From Arenicola marina (taxonomy: Eukaryota > Annelida > Polychaeta > Arenicolidae), in assembly GCA_964019135.1 (NCBI GenBank), contig OZ025249.1:12512039-12576038 (forward strand): a stretch of 64,000 nucleotides of DNA, given 5' to 3'. Numbering within the stretch: the stretch's first letter is position 1; each line of letters begins with the position of its first letter. The notes under the pieces are model-generated. The model made no database searches. It was not told the DNA's origin and saw nothing but the letters and a program-made list of their open reading frames with translations. The position numbers and the translations under genes were made by a program. Below are positions 1 through 12,399 of the stretch, one piece after another.

Positions 1-120
1 ACGTCTCACCAATCACCCCTGCCCGCGGGCCCTTTAGGAACTACTTGCTTAGACGTAGGTCATTAAACACGACGCAACGAAGGCGGCTGGCAAACAAATA
101 GTTATGCTAAGCAAAGTTCA

Positions 121-905
121 CCCCCAGGTAGAGTGCTGAAAGTCAGACTGACGGATCAAGCTGACGGGTAGAGTGTTGGAAGTCAGACTGGTGGATCAAG
201 CTGACAGGCAGAGTGTTGGAAGTCAGACTGGTGGATCAAGCTGACGGGTAGAGTGTTGGAAGTCAGACTGGTGGATCAAGCTGACAGATAGAGTGTTGGA
301 AGTCAGACTGATAGATCAAGCTGACAGGTAGTGTTGGAAATCACACTAATGGATCAAGCTGACAGGTAGAGTGTTGAAAGTCAGACTGGTGGATCAAGCT
401 GACAGGTAGAGTGTTGGAAGTTACACTGAAGGATCAAGCTGACAAGTAGTGTTGGAAGTCAGACTGGTGGATCAAGCTGACAGGTAGTGTTGGAGGTCAG
501 ACTGATGGATCAAGCTGACAGGTAGAGTGTAGGACGTTACACTGAAGGATCAAGCTGACAAGTAGTGTTGGAAGTCAGACTGAAGGATCAAGCTGACAGG
601 TAGGGTGTTTGAAGTCAGACTGATGGATCAAGCTGACAGATAGTGTTGGACGTCAGACTGATGGATCAAGCTGACAGGTAGAGTGTAGGAAGTTACACTG
701 AAGGATCAAGCTGACAAGTAGTGTTGGAAGTCAGACTGAAGGATCAAGCTGACAGGTAGAGTGTTGGTAGTCAGACTGATGGATCAAGCTGACGGGTAGA
801 GTGTTGGAAGTCAGACTGATGGATCAAGCTGACAGGTAGAGTGTTGGAAGTCAGACTGATGGATCAAGCTGACAAGTAGAGTGTTGGAATGCAGACCGAT
901 GATCT
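121..905. repeat. 40-bp minisatellite, about 20 copies
   Basis: A head-to-tail array whose full unit is 40 bp and can be recognised by GGATCAAGCTGACAGGTAG and GTGTTGGAAGTCAGACTG. Shorter 38-bp units lack an AG in GTAGAGTG. Two sequence types are interspersed: one with GTCAGACTGATGG and one with GTTACACTGAAGG. The irregular mixing suggests unequal exchange inside the array. There is no open frame of interest. Confidence 0.95.
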
Positions 906-1539
906 TATGCGTAATGCCATATACATATATTGTATCATATATAACGGGCAAACAAAACACACAATGACTTATTTCCTCACTAAACAAGACGCTAATTAAT
1001 GGTTAGGCTCATTCCCAGCAAGGAACAACACGAAAGTTCCGATACTGTTGCAGCGAAGATCACATTGAGCAGCCCATAAAACAGCAGGTGGCTCAACATC
1101 AATATAGACTCAAATGCCTTGGATAAAATTCGTCATGTGATGTACACTATATGAACCCTTGATGACTATTGCACTATAAACAGACGTCTTATCCCCAGAC
1201 CACGGAAGAAGGTGCTATATCACCAGGAGGATAGGTCCATGTCTGCCTTCCTTATCTCCGCAGACCCTCAAGGCCGCAGACCCTCTTACTTAGCGGGAGT
1301 TATCAGCCATGCATGCTTGTGTAAAGTGGTGAACGACCGAGGTGATGTTCCCCCGGCAGATAAAGCATGAATCAAGGACTCAATGGTGCACTCTGGCTCC
1401 TCTGTACACACATATGGCGTTTAAAACGGCCAATGAAATGCACGCTGGTGTAAAATCTCGAATAGTGTTCTGTGTATTATGTAGTTGGGCCCCGAAAGTT
1501 GGTTAACAGCAAGCAACATGCATACGAGAAATTGCTCCG
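906..1539. other. Unannotated intergenic DNA
   Basis: Mixed-composition sequence with no supported exon, RNA gene or repeat. It begins directly at the decayed edge of the 40-bp minisatellite. Confidence 0.5.
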
Positions 1540-1672
1540 GGGCGATGAAATGGGTGGGATGAAACATGCCCCTTGCGTGTATGCCGGTGTCAGGTGCGAA
1601 CCCACGACCTTGTGATCTGCAGCTCAGTCTGCTTGCCAACTGAGGCAGGGGGTTCCCCCTGGCTGATGGATA
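1540..1672 (-). mobile_element. tRNA-derived SINE fragment (family A)
   Basis: Read on the minus strand there is a tRNA-like head with an A-box (TGCCTCAGTTGGCA) followed about 30 nt later by a B-box (GTGGGTTCGCACCTG), then a tail containing GTTTCATCCCACCCATT. The copy at 6,020-6,140 has the same order and a matching tail, so this is a dispersed family. The head does not form a complete, mature-length tRNA gene. Confidence 0.7.
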
Positions 1673-3095
1673 AACCATGTTAACACACGGCAGGCCTTCT
1701 CGTGGCCCTTGCCGTATGTATGTACGTGATCCAATCGTTAATAAATACAGCCGGGTGACAACAGGAAGACTTCCATGCCGGGGTAATGAGGGTAATCCTC
1801 CCTAAAACAGTCACCCCCTACAGTACCTCTACTACCCGACCCTGGTACCGACACTGTAAACATACGTACGTGACGAGGATTCCCCATTAGCCAAAGCCAG
1901 ATACGATGTTTCCACACCTTGCCCACCTACACTTGCTAACACGCACACAGCGGTCAGTGACACTGCTAAGGTGTCACAAACGATATTTTCAACCCCATGA
2001 CAGGCACACCGCTACCTTAGACCCGGGCATCAGCCCCCATTATATCACACTATAGAATACACTCTGAGACAAAAGGCGCGTGTCTTGACACCGGTCGAGC
2101 GTGACTCTCACCCCGAGGTCACCTCGCTCAACCGTGTCGTCATGGCAATGACCAGATGACGAGTGATCATCGGGGGTTGCAATGAGTCCCCCAGGTGGAG
2201 ATGGCAGTTAATACAACGAGACGAAGCCTTCGTTCCACGGGGAGCCTTCGTCTGCCAGAGCGTCTTACCTGCTTCCAGTCGCAGACTTTGCTCGTAGGCG
2301 CTGACGACATTCGGGTCATCTGGATCCATATCCGGAGCGTCCGTGTGTTAATGTATCCAGATATCCGGATGGAGGAGGAGTGTGTGGATGCTTGGTTACC
2401 GTGGTGTGCGCGTAGTCACACGCAGCCGGGGTATCCAGTCATGTCCAAGCGGTAGCTTCACCCCACGGGATAATTAAGCGTTACTCTCCGGGTGAAAACA
2501 GATACACTTGTGTGTCGGGTCAAAGTTATCTCGGAGGTGTGGTGCATGTAGCAGCAGCCAGAGATACTGACTGACTGATACCCTCAGCGCCTCTCGTATC
2601 GCAAGGTATCAACAGGTTGCAGTACGTGTATCCCAAAAGACACCGGCTGGACAGCGGGTTAGCGAGCGAGCCAGTGATGGGGGCCGGGGTGTAGAGGGGG
2701 CGGGTGTAGTCGGCGGCGAGAAGTGCTTGATGAAGAGAGACTCCACTTCTGTTATCTCCCCCTCCGCTCCACGAAATGGCCAATGGGTAAAGACAACACT
2801 ACCGCACTATGGCCGGACCGCTCGACACGGGCCCGTCGACAGTGTGGCTAAGTGATGGGCCGGGAAAATGCCGCGTTTAACGAACTACCCTTGAGTCGTC
2901 GGTGGTGGTGAGCTGGCCAAGGCCAACTGTGGCCGTCCCTGCTCAGGTACGGCAATTTTGAGAGGTAGTCTTACCTACAGTCTTACTACCATCACTCACT
3001 CACTCACTCACTGACTGGGTCCGTCCCTCGGGTCGCACCACTCCGCTCTGACCCAGGGTCCACCCGTAGCAGGGTTCATCCGTAACACAGCCTGC
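1673..3095. other. Intergenic DNA without recognised features
   Basis: No coding segment with splice signals or a recognisable domain was found. Short open frames on both strands look like chance. A CACT repeat lies at about 2,995-3,011. Confidence 0.45.
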
Positions 3096-3240
3096 TGGTG
3101 TGATGAGGAAGGTGCGGGAGGCGGGGGAGGGGGGGGGGGTGGAAGTAGGGGTGGAGGCGGAGGTGGAGGGAGGTGGGGGAGACAAGGAGGGGAGATGCCC
3201 TCTCGCCCCCCCCTACACTTCTAGGGCCCTCCAACAGGCG
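3096..3240. repeat. G-rich low-complexity tract
   Basis: Runs of G and GGA/GGT repeats, including one run of about ten G. Several translated frames across it are proline- or glycine-rich artefacts. Confidence 0.8.
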
Positions 3241-4395
3241 TACAAGTATATGTATAGTTAGTACACGGCATACACACAGTAAAAAAAATGTATTATATTT
3301 ATGTTGAGCCAAGACTGACGAGTCAGTCGACATGCCGAGTGCCCCTCACCCCCACCCCTACCCCTTCCCCCTGACTAGTCGACTGGTGTCATGGTTTAGT
3401 AAGCTCGCACCGCTCGTGTGCATGCTTGCGGCAGGACACTGCCCCGATAACTAAACCCGCCTCCGCCCTGCTCCGCCCCCACAGTCACCCACCAAGCCTT
3501 CGCACCTCTGCACGCCCGCCCCCAACCCCCACCCACGCAGGCCGGCGGTGTGACTAAACCCGCCCTCCCCTAGCCCTCGCCCCCCTGTCGACCCTGTCGA
3601 CCGATACATACCGGGGCCTAGAGGGGTCTGGTCTCCATATGGGACCCGGGAGCCCACGAGGCCAGAACCGGCGAGGCGCAGTGGCGACCCCTGGCGACCC
3701 CCGGATGAGGTGAGCGGCCCCAACGGCCCCCGTGACCGGCGCCAGTATGGGGACAGACGTGTATGGACTGATGGAGGGAGTGAGCCCAAGGAAACCTGGA
3801 CACAAATTCCCGCTTAACTAAGTAAAGAAAAGATATGTAGCAACTTAATCAATCGAATTCACACAAGTGAAAAATCGCGACAACATTCATTTGATATATA
3901 CTTATATAATCTTGAAAGTGGACCGGACAGGGAATGCCTATATGTGTTTGGACCGGCATGGAGGACATCACTTGCCACGAAGGCGAGGTGCCAGACAGGT
4001 AAGGCGCCACCAAGGACAGTGGTGACACCGCGCGGTGACGGATGGAGTGATTGCAAGTTAGAGAGTACCTGTGCGACCGCACCACGTTGGGTGGCTGCTC
4101 CTGCCCACGACACTCCAGGTGTGTTATATATCATGTATGGTGAGTGTCTGGCTTCTTCCTGCTCCGCGGTCTACTTCACAATATGTATACAACACTTGAC
4201 ATAGCATACGAAGAGGGCAATGAGAAAGTGAGTAAGGTACTTAATCAAGATCTAGTAAACTTATTGCGAAAAGTTTTCGGGTTGAACGTGTTAATCACAT
4301 GTCCTCAGGCCTATGGCCGAGACGCGTAACCATAGCAACAACTTGTTTCTTGTCTCACTGCCTCAAGTTAAACCAAGATAAACAGAACCAGTGTT
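3241..4395. other. Intergenic DNA, partly GC-rich
   Basis: Contains C-rich stretches at about 3,340-3,560. No exon, tRNA or transposon signal was convincing. Open frames here are compositional. Confidence 0.45.
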
Positions 4396-4775
4396 GTGGA
4401 AAGTGAAGTTATGCCCATCCCCGCCCAGACCCCGGAATAAGTCCCCACGCACCCCAAGCGTCCCCGCACCCCCAGCGGCCCCGCACCCTCAGCAGCTCCG
4501 ACACGAAGGTAAGTCTCTCCCCAACCCCAGCGGCCCCGACCTGGGTGTATGTCGCCCCCCATCCCCAAAGGCCCCGACCCAGGGATAATTCCCCCTCTCA
4601 GACCCCCAGTGGCCCCGCACACCCAGCGACCCCACCCCCACCAGCGGCTCCGACCCGGGGTTAAGTCTCCCTCCACCCCCAGTGGCCCCGACCCAGGGGT
4701 GATCCCCCCCCCCCTCGACCCACAGCGGCACCGACCCGGGGGTAATACTTCCCCCGCACCCCCAACGGCTGACAT
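4396..4775. repeat. Degenerate GC-rich minisatellite, unit about 40 bp
   Basis: Repeated blocks of the form CCCCAGYGGCCCCGACCCRG followed by GGTAA or GGGTGAT and a C-run, recurring about nine times at irregular 36-44 bp spacing. The proline-rich open frames on both strands come from the repeat, not from a gene. Confidence 0.75.
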
Positions 4776-5488
4776 GCGATGGCAGGCTCTGCGGTTTACC
4801 CAAGGCACGTGGCTCGTACTGTTATATAGAGAGAGGAGGAACTCGACACAACCACCACCAGGCTACCTGTCTAGGCTGACTACCATCTGCCACCACACAC
4901 CTTGCACACGAAGCGATCCCTCAAACCATCAGTCAACCCTCGAGCCCACACTCGAACTCGGCGGAAAAGCCCACAATAGAGCGAAGGACGTGCTGTGAAC
5001 AATCCCCCTCAATTAGACCTAGTTCCCGGGGACAGCTCATCCCAGGTGGTCCCAGGTGAAGGTCAACATTTACACAGGTGGATCCAAAACCTGTAAAGAC
5101 CAACTCATTGTAGTTCGTTACGCGTTCCCACAAATCCCATTGTCCCAGTGGCGTCTTGGCCCAGTTTAGGCCAGGTGCGCACAAGGGTGGCCCAAAACAC
5201 CAAGCCATCCATCTATCCATCTTTCCTAATCTCACATCACAACTGCGGAGATAAGCAGGGCATTTGTGCAGAAGGTCTGGTGTTTGGCCAGATGACGTAT
5301 CAAGGAGTATAAAAGGTGGCACCCTGGCCTGTATTCTGGCCATTATTCAGGCGATTCCTGGCCCTTGGCACCGCATGACATTCACTGCTGGCCTTTCACT
5401 TCACCTTGACCTACCAAGCGGGATATAAGGAGCGACACCCGCAGCCGTTTATTTTTTCGACGGGCCGGTGGAATGGCCTTCGATAGAT
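4776..5488. other. Intergenic DNA without recognised features
   Basis: Nothing with codon-like structure, splice sites in register, or repeat character was found between the GC-rich array and the 52-bp array. Confidence 0.45.
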
Positions 5489-5690
5489 GACAAGTACCAG
5501 TTACAGAGTGGTGTCTTGGGTCGCACATACTCACACGGGAGACAAGCACCAGTTAGAGAGTGGTGCCTTGAGTCGCACACACCCACACGGGAGACCAGCA
5601 CCAGTTACAGAGTGGTGCCTTGGGTCGCACACCCCAACACGGGAACAAAAACATCAGTCCCTGAGTGGTGCCTTGGGGTCGTATACAAAC
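5489..5690. repeat. 52-bp tandem repeat, about 4 copies
   Basis: Units start at 5,489, 5,541, 5,593 and 5,645. Each contains ACCAGTTACAGAGTGGTG, CTTGGGTCGCACAC and CACACGGGA. The last copy is the most diverged. The frame that stays open across it reflects the absence of stops in the unit. Confidence 0.92.
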
Positions 5691-6019
5691 CGGTCCTAAG
5701 GCTGGGAGACACCAACAGTCATGGACAGTTGTTATTGTTGCATTCAGCACCTCCGAAGTCCCTATAGTCCCCCAAACTGTCCCATTCTTGGATGCTTCCA
5801 ATATTACCAATATTAGCGTTGATCGTGGTTCCCGAGCCTTTGCAGATGGGGTGGAAAATGGACCGTAAAGGAGGTCGCTAGAAGGGGCAACAAACAAAAT
5901 TTTGTATGAAACGGGTCTGCGCGAACGCCTCCATCTCTCGACAAGTGCATTCCATTATCAGGAAATGAAATGAAATGTGGCCACGTTTGAGCACATGAAG
6001 CTAAATAGGGTCAAGAAAC

Positions 6020-6140
6020 CTTCTGCGAGAGGAATGGGGTTGGATGAAACCTGCCCAAGATTAAGGTGCCAGGGTTCGAACCCACGACCTGTTAATCTGC
6101 GGATCAGCTTTTTTACTAAGTGAGCTAGGGCCTTAATCAG
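6020..6140 (-). mobile_element. tRNA-derived SINE (family A)
   Basis: On the minus strand: A-box-like CTAGCTCACTTAG, then B-box GTGGGTTCGAACCC, then a GTTTCATCCAACCCCATT tail matching the copy at 1,540-1,672. The B-box is a perfect TTCGAA-centred palindrome. Confidence 0.75.
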
Positions 6141-7074
6141 GAACGCGATTGTCGTCTGCCTCTGGAAATGGTGCCAACTCGCATGACCCCGTCGGGTCAA
6201 CATAGTCTTATGTGATGTCTTCAAGCTTTTCCTAACACCCCTTATCAGGAACTGTACCAGCTTGCCGCAGGCAACATATGCAGCCGATGCAAGTTTTGTT
6301 GAACTTTCCTCCGCTGGCAATGTCTATAGCCGGCTGTCCCAACGGTGTGTTCATATATATCATGAAGAATCGATAACCGCACAACATATACACGCCCGAT
6401 AAATAGGCCATGGTAAATACTATAAACCGACATCTAAAAGGTAACTATGCCAAAGGGATACTAGCGATCGTGTTCCGTTTCCACTTAATGACAGAGATGG
6501 GCGTATATCTTCGTGTACCTCATTAATCGAGCCCGAGGCCGACAGTCAATGCCCCTCAGGTTTTTGCTCTCTCGCGTATAGATATCAGTACACGCCTGTA
6601 TCAGATTAGCCGTTATCAACGAACTGCATCTTAGAAGAACAAAAACTTGTGAAGTGAACAGTAGACACCTGGTGTGACGTAGGACGCGCTCAAGCTTCGC
6701 GCGAGACGCTCATTCGGTGATCGCGCCAAAGCATCTGTGGAGCTGACTCATCCTCTCATTCTGGGCAAACAACGCCGTCGCCCAAGCCATTCTTCTTTTA
6801 TATCCATACTATATGGCATCGCCTGCCACCTTGGGCTTCCTCCCATGCGATGGGTCCCATTTGTTATCATTGGCATCAGATACAGCCGTGTTTTTAATCA
6901 ATAACATGTATTCAATGAATAATGTAGTCGCAACGTAGGCGTCAGGAAATTGCAATATTTTACGTTTATTGAATGACTGGATAGACTATTGGTTGTGCAC
7001 ACAGGGGCTACACTGAGCCTAGGAGCCTTCTGTGACAGGGAAATAAATGATATATAAAAAGAAGATGAAGCCAT
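6141..7074. other. Intergenic DNA without recognised features
   Basis: No supported gene or repeat seen. Confidence 0.45.
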
Positions 7075-7205
7075 ATTTTGAGGGTAGTTAACCCCCTACT
7101 CTCTGTGCAGAAGGACACAGGCTCCTTATCCTGCACAAACATAGACATTTTCACAGGTGGGATTCAAAGTCTGCACCAGTCGCTTGGGCTGGCCTACCAC
7201 AGCAC
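7075..7205 (-). mobile_element. SINE family B copy
   Basis: Minus-strand order: tRNA-like head (AGGCCAGCCCAAGCGACTGG), GTGCAGGATAA core, then GAGAGTAGGGGGTTAA. The same core and order occur in the copies near 21.2, 25.6, 36.0 and 62.0 kb. Confidence 0.75.
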
Positions 7206-10200
7206 ACTACATGACAGCTGAACATGCTAATTGGGAGGTAGATTTAAGAGGTTTGCTCGAACCACAGATATTGGGCCTCGGTTGGTCAACAGGTCAACCA
7301 CATCTCACCTTACAATACCCAAACATGTTACATATGGGTACAATGAAACGAAATATTGGTGTTAAGGCCACTTTATAAGGCTAAATTATCTTAGGCCAAT
7401 AAACTTACCAGGAGAATGAAAAACAATTTTTATGACATATGCTCTGGATGCAGGTGCCATGTTTCTAACCTATTCCCAGTTTATTGCCACATCAACCTGT
7501 TTGTCAACTGAGCCGGGGAGGCTCCAATGTAAATGAAATGGGACTGATTAGTGGTTAATTATTTCACATGCTGCAAAATGTCCTGAAATAGTCTTTGCAC
7601 TATCTGTTTATACATTAAAAAAATGTGTGACACTAACACTCAACCAGCCAACTGAGATGAGTATTTGACTGATCAGTTGAGTGTCAATACAAAGATACTT
7701 TTGGCTGGTCTTGTAACTATTGTGTTGCACTATAAGCTCTATTGGATATATTGTCTCAGTGATACCAAATATTTTATTTTCAATAAAACATCTGGTGTGT
7801 TAGTGAGTGACCTAGACCTATTCAAGCAAATGCCTTTCAAGCAAGGCTGACAACCAGCCTTAATGAATATGAGTATTAATAAGATTTGGCCTTCCGGAAA
7901 TTGGCTATATATATATTGAATCATGAGCACAAAGCACATGGCCTAAGTCCTAATCTAAGATTAGTAATCTTGAGCTAAGTAACCTACCTGCTATTCTCAG
8001 AACAGCCCGATCTGATGGATCCAGTTGTAGTATACTCAGGGGAAGTAAGTAATCCTTTGTGTATGGAGTGAGCCACTCCCAGTCTTCTGATCCAGATGAC
8101 GCCATACCTACCGCTGCCTCCCCTTAGGCAGGGTCACAAGCCCTGCAAAGTATTATAAATATAAATATCATTAAAATGTCTACATGAGATAACTGTACAA
8201 AAAATGAAGAAAAAATATATCTTACAGAGATAAAATTAAGGTATCAAATTTATTAATTGAAATATATATAGACCTCTAAGTAAGTCTAACAATAATAAAA
8301 TTCTTATTTAATGAAATTTGAAGTATGAAGCAGTACACTAGATATGCAATTAGCTAACCAATTAAATAACTTTAAAATACTTTATTATACATTTACTATT
8401 ATATCTAAGTAAGTTTTATGTATAAGTTAACTATTTGCTCTCATTTATTTACATAGATCAATATTGATGATTCGCAATTTCTCGCTGTAACAAATACTTG
8501 AATAAAAATAAAATAGGTCTACAAATAACAGCATATCACATCAGTGACAGATTTCGCAAAAATACAGTTTAGCTGTTTATTGGTCTTAGTCGATAAAAGT
8601 TACAAAAGTAAATGATGGGCAATTTTAGTCTACTAAGTCCTGTTATACGCTTTTAGAAAATTATATGTATGTGAAGTAGGCCACAGTCCATCACTGGCAG
8701 CTATAGAATAGCCAATAGGTGACTTCATCCCCCCTCCTTTGACTCTGTAATCCAATGATGTGAATAATGCACAAGTATTTCTTTTCCACACATGACTATA
8801 CCGATATCCAAATATTCACATCCAACAACAGCGCCATCCTTCACAAATGTTATTACGCAACCATGCAAAGACTAGACCTGAGAACATATCTGAACAGACG
8901 ATATTTATTGGCACCCAGTCAGAGTGCATATATTTCAGGCTATGATGTCAACCATCCACAAAACATCACCACGCATTATAATGCGTAACCCATTGTAATA
9001 ATTATGAAAGAGAAGAATTTGGGTTACTAATGCAAGACTCGAACACTTTCGTTGATGTACCATACCGTGTTGCTGCAGTTACGTGTGTGGTTTTATAGCC
9101 ACGCGAGTTTATGATGTGTATTCCAGTCTGCCATAGCCAACGACCGCCTCATGCTGTCGAACAGAGCCAGCCATCTGTCAGATACCGCTGTCACGGTCAC
9201 TGATCACAACACACTGCGACTGCGATTTCCCGGAATGAACTGAGCGAACTGGAAACTCCTTTATAGCATACTGTATTCTATCGTTGTACAAATAATAAGA
9301 AAAACGTATGAACGTACTAACGCAATTTTAATATGCAACGCCTACACGGGTAAAACGGAGAAGTCCATGCCCCGGTGACGCATCGGCGCATACTAATCGT
9401 GTGGGGTGAAAGCAGTAAAGGCAACAGCCGCCGCAGACTCGCCGGTGCCATACAACCTTTGTAACGCCACTGCTCATTGGCGCACAGCCCAAGGCCAATC
9501 CCAGTGGCTGTTGGTGATGTCATTTCTCTGCTTCCGCAGCCCAACAGCTGAGAGGAGCCCGCCTCGTCCCGTGCACCGAGGTCAAGAGGGCTGGCTCAGG
9601 TAAAGTCAGAGAAGGTTACGGTATGATCCTTAGCAGCTTAGCGACGTCGCAGCTTCTACGATTGCAGCCATTGTGTGATAGGCATACAATATGAACAAAA
9701 GTAGCGTTAGTCGTTACTTCGAATGCGTTTTAGGATGATTTCAGTTAGTGGACGATCGATATATAGTTCTCAATGCCTTTTCTCCTTCGATTGTGATAGG
9801 CCCCTAATTCACTTTTTAGAGGTTGCATCCAGGCGCAAAACCGGGCGTGGGGGGGGTGTCAACTGCGCCGAAAAGATCGGGGGGTATTATGAGGGAGGGG
9901 GAGGGCGATCTATAAGTTTACCATTACTTGTTTTCCCTTCATATTCTTTTCATATGTTATATGAGTACGTCGCATCTGCGACCAGCACCTAAACTAAAGT
10001 AAATGTTATACCGATATATCAATCTATGCATGTAGCCTACAGCCAGCCTGCGAACAGCCTTTGTTATCACTTAGGCCTACTACTTCATGGCTCGGCTTGT
10101 CCATAACGGACGTACGCAGATGATATTACATGAGCGGGGGTGAACATACAGAGGCCGGTAATTTTTTACCACTTCCGCCTCTTTGATTATTAAAAGATCT

Positions 10201-12188
10201 ACCTTTAGACTAACAACCAGGAGATCTCTGGAACCGATCCGTGGGTCCCTCAAAATACGAACCAAAAAATAGACAAGCGCACAGAGTTTTGCGCTGTAAT
10301 GAGTTTTCCGAATAAACAATAAGGCCCACAAGAAGGCTCTATATCGTGTCTCCAGCTGTAGATCATCGATACATCACCATGGTCGGCTCTTTAGCAGTTA
10401 TAGCGAGACAGGATGACGGGTACGTATACGTCTCGCTCTCAAGGAAATACATCGCATGGACGGCACACAGAATGGAACTAGACAACAAGCTGTCACATGG
10501 CCCTCTTTACACGATCTGGCTGTGTGGGGCTGTGAGGCAGCCATGCGTGAGAGCCTTGCACTGACACCCAACAGAGGTGCCGCTATATATACATACCACA
10601 GACAGCTCAGCTACTATAAAGGCTTATGATACATGGAAGTACCAAGTCACCCACGCGTTTACCTGGCAATCAATCAGCCGGGATAAGTAGGAAGAGATTT
10701 ATTGTAATATTGGGTCCATATCTAGGTCCATATAGACGGAAAAGGCTGCATATTGATGTGGCAGATTGAAAACCCCAGTAAAATAAGACACACGATAAAA
10801 AAATAGTCCATATTTCCATATTTGGTATACACAAGGAGCATGAGTATGAATATGCATCCTCACGACTTGAATAGAAAGGTCGAAGTCCACAAATATTGAA
10901 AACAAGGAACGGCTCAGGCAATGCGGCGCAAATCCTAGTTTATATAGGCTGTCACCACGTGACAGACTAAAGCAAATATTTTTATAAAATGAAAACCTTT
11001 TACTAACACGCACTTGGCGTTGTTCACTATGTATATGTCAATATCAACTTGGGAGTAGAACCAAAATAAATACGATGGTGAGAATCCTCGGCCATTCGCT
11101 CCTTCTTGACATTGACTAGTAGTCTCCTGCCGTTAACCGTGAGTCATGTAGAATTATAGGTATTTTGAATCGCTGAGAGTCCTTTATATGTTTCCACTTA
11201 AGGAAATGAGTAGCAGAAGATAAGTAATTGATATGCCATGTGAGGTGTTAAGATTACTATATGCGAGACCTCACTATAGGGGGTAGCCCTTACACACATG
11301 ATAGTCCTTGTCGATGAGGTCATGATGCATGCAGTGATAACAATTAAACACCGAGAGTGGGCGGCGCGCCTAAAGCCATTGACATTATTTGGCGGCGAAA
11401 GATAATTATAAATGTAGGTTGAGGGGGACAGGGGAGGGGCCGGGGGCAGTGACGGTATAAGTCATATGAGGTGTTGTGTGTTCGACAAATTTGCCATTTA
11501 GGGTGAATCATCATGAAGTGTGGAAGATTAACTTATGTACAGTACACTAAAATTATTACAGACTATTAAAAAAGCGTGGTGAAAATGCGTCTTATTACCA
11601 TACGCTAAACTTCCACTTCCACTATATATATAGATCTATATATATAGATATGGCATACCACCAACGTGGACTTTAAAGGGCTTGGAATCGCACGTCATCG
11701 CCGAACGCGAATCGAGAACTTGTTTACAGGTCGACAAAATAGCAGATAAGTTATTTACACGGGAAGCGATTACCTTGACTCCGCAGCCATATTTTACACC
11801 ACACTCCTCGGGAACCCTGTACAGTACATGGAAGTTTAAGACAAACTCGTCGAGACCTCTCAGGATAAGGGAAATATTGTCTGACCTCCTCCTAATAACA
11901 CATTAAGCCGCTAAGATAAGCGATGCAGCATATAGCCAACATGTGGAGCAGGGATGTCACCTACCGATGAATTAATATCACGCATCACGCGCCTTGGTGT
12001 TTGACTTATAGTTTATCAGCGTCGTATTTGCATTTGCTGCATGTGGAATTTGCGTTGAACCGATAAGGACCCAGGCTAAATCTTTATCATGCATTGTACG
12101 ATGAATACAGTCGTTCGATTTAAAGGTGTTATTTTATAAAATATTATTCCTTTCCCTGGCGCTTCATTTAATTGGTATGCACATAATG
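7206..12188. other. Long gene-poor, largely AT-rich stretch
   Basis: About 5 kb with no exon I can support. Local features are weak: AT-rich runs near 8,150-8,500, a G-run near 9,848-9,905, and a TATATAGATCTATATATA palindrome near 11,622-11,650. Open frames near 9.4, 10.4 and 10.7 kb lack recognisable domains and do not join to others in register. Confidence 0.4.
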
Positions 12189-12256
12189 ACAAATTAATTG
12201 TTTCCCCATAGGGATAAATTAATTGTTTCCCCATGAAGACAACTAATTGTTTCCCA
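12189..12256. repeat. Short tandem repeat, about 31-bp unit, 3 copies
   Basis: Three copies of a unit containing AACTAATTGTTTCCC or AATTAATTGTTTCCCC, separated by 4-6 variable bases. Confidence 0.85.
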
Positions 12257-12266
12257 CGCTAATTAA

Positions 12267-12269
<3 letters not shown>

Positions 12270-12319
<50 letters not shown>
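12270..12319. repeat. (TA)n microsatellite
   Basis: An uninterrupted TA dinucleotide run of about 50 bp, followed about 60 bp later by a run of some 15 C. Confidence 0.98.
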
Positions 12320-12322
<3 letters not shown>

Positions 12323-12399
12323 CAGTCACAGTAATGGGTACCGGTTGCAATACAACGAGCGTCCATTCATACGTACCGCCCCCCCCCCCCCCCTCCCCC

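Noticed and set aside
3451-3805. Overlapping Gly/Pro-rich frames on the minus strand
   Set aside because: GC-rich low complexity; no domain or splice structure.
4368-4998. Frames of 104-149 codons on both strands
   Set aside because: Proline/glycine-rich products of the degenerate GC-rich minisatellite.
6060-6135. Apparent tRNA gene (A- and B-box) on the minus strand
   Set aside because: Stems do not close and the tail matches another dispersed copy at 1.6 kb; a SINE head fits better. The same reasoning applies to 60,772-60,900 and 50,752-50,826.
9406-9603. 65-codon frame followed by a GTAAAG donor-like site
   Set aside because: No matching acceptor or partner exon in register and no recognisable protein.
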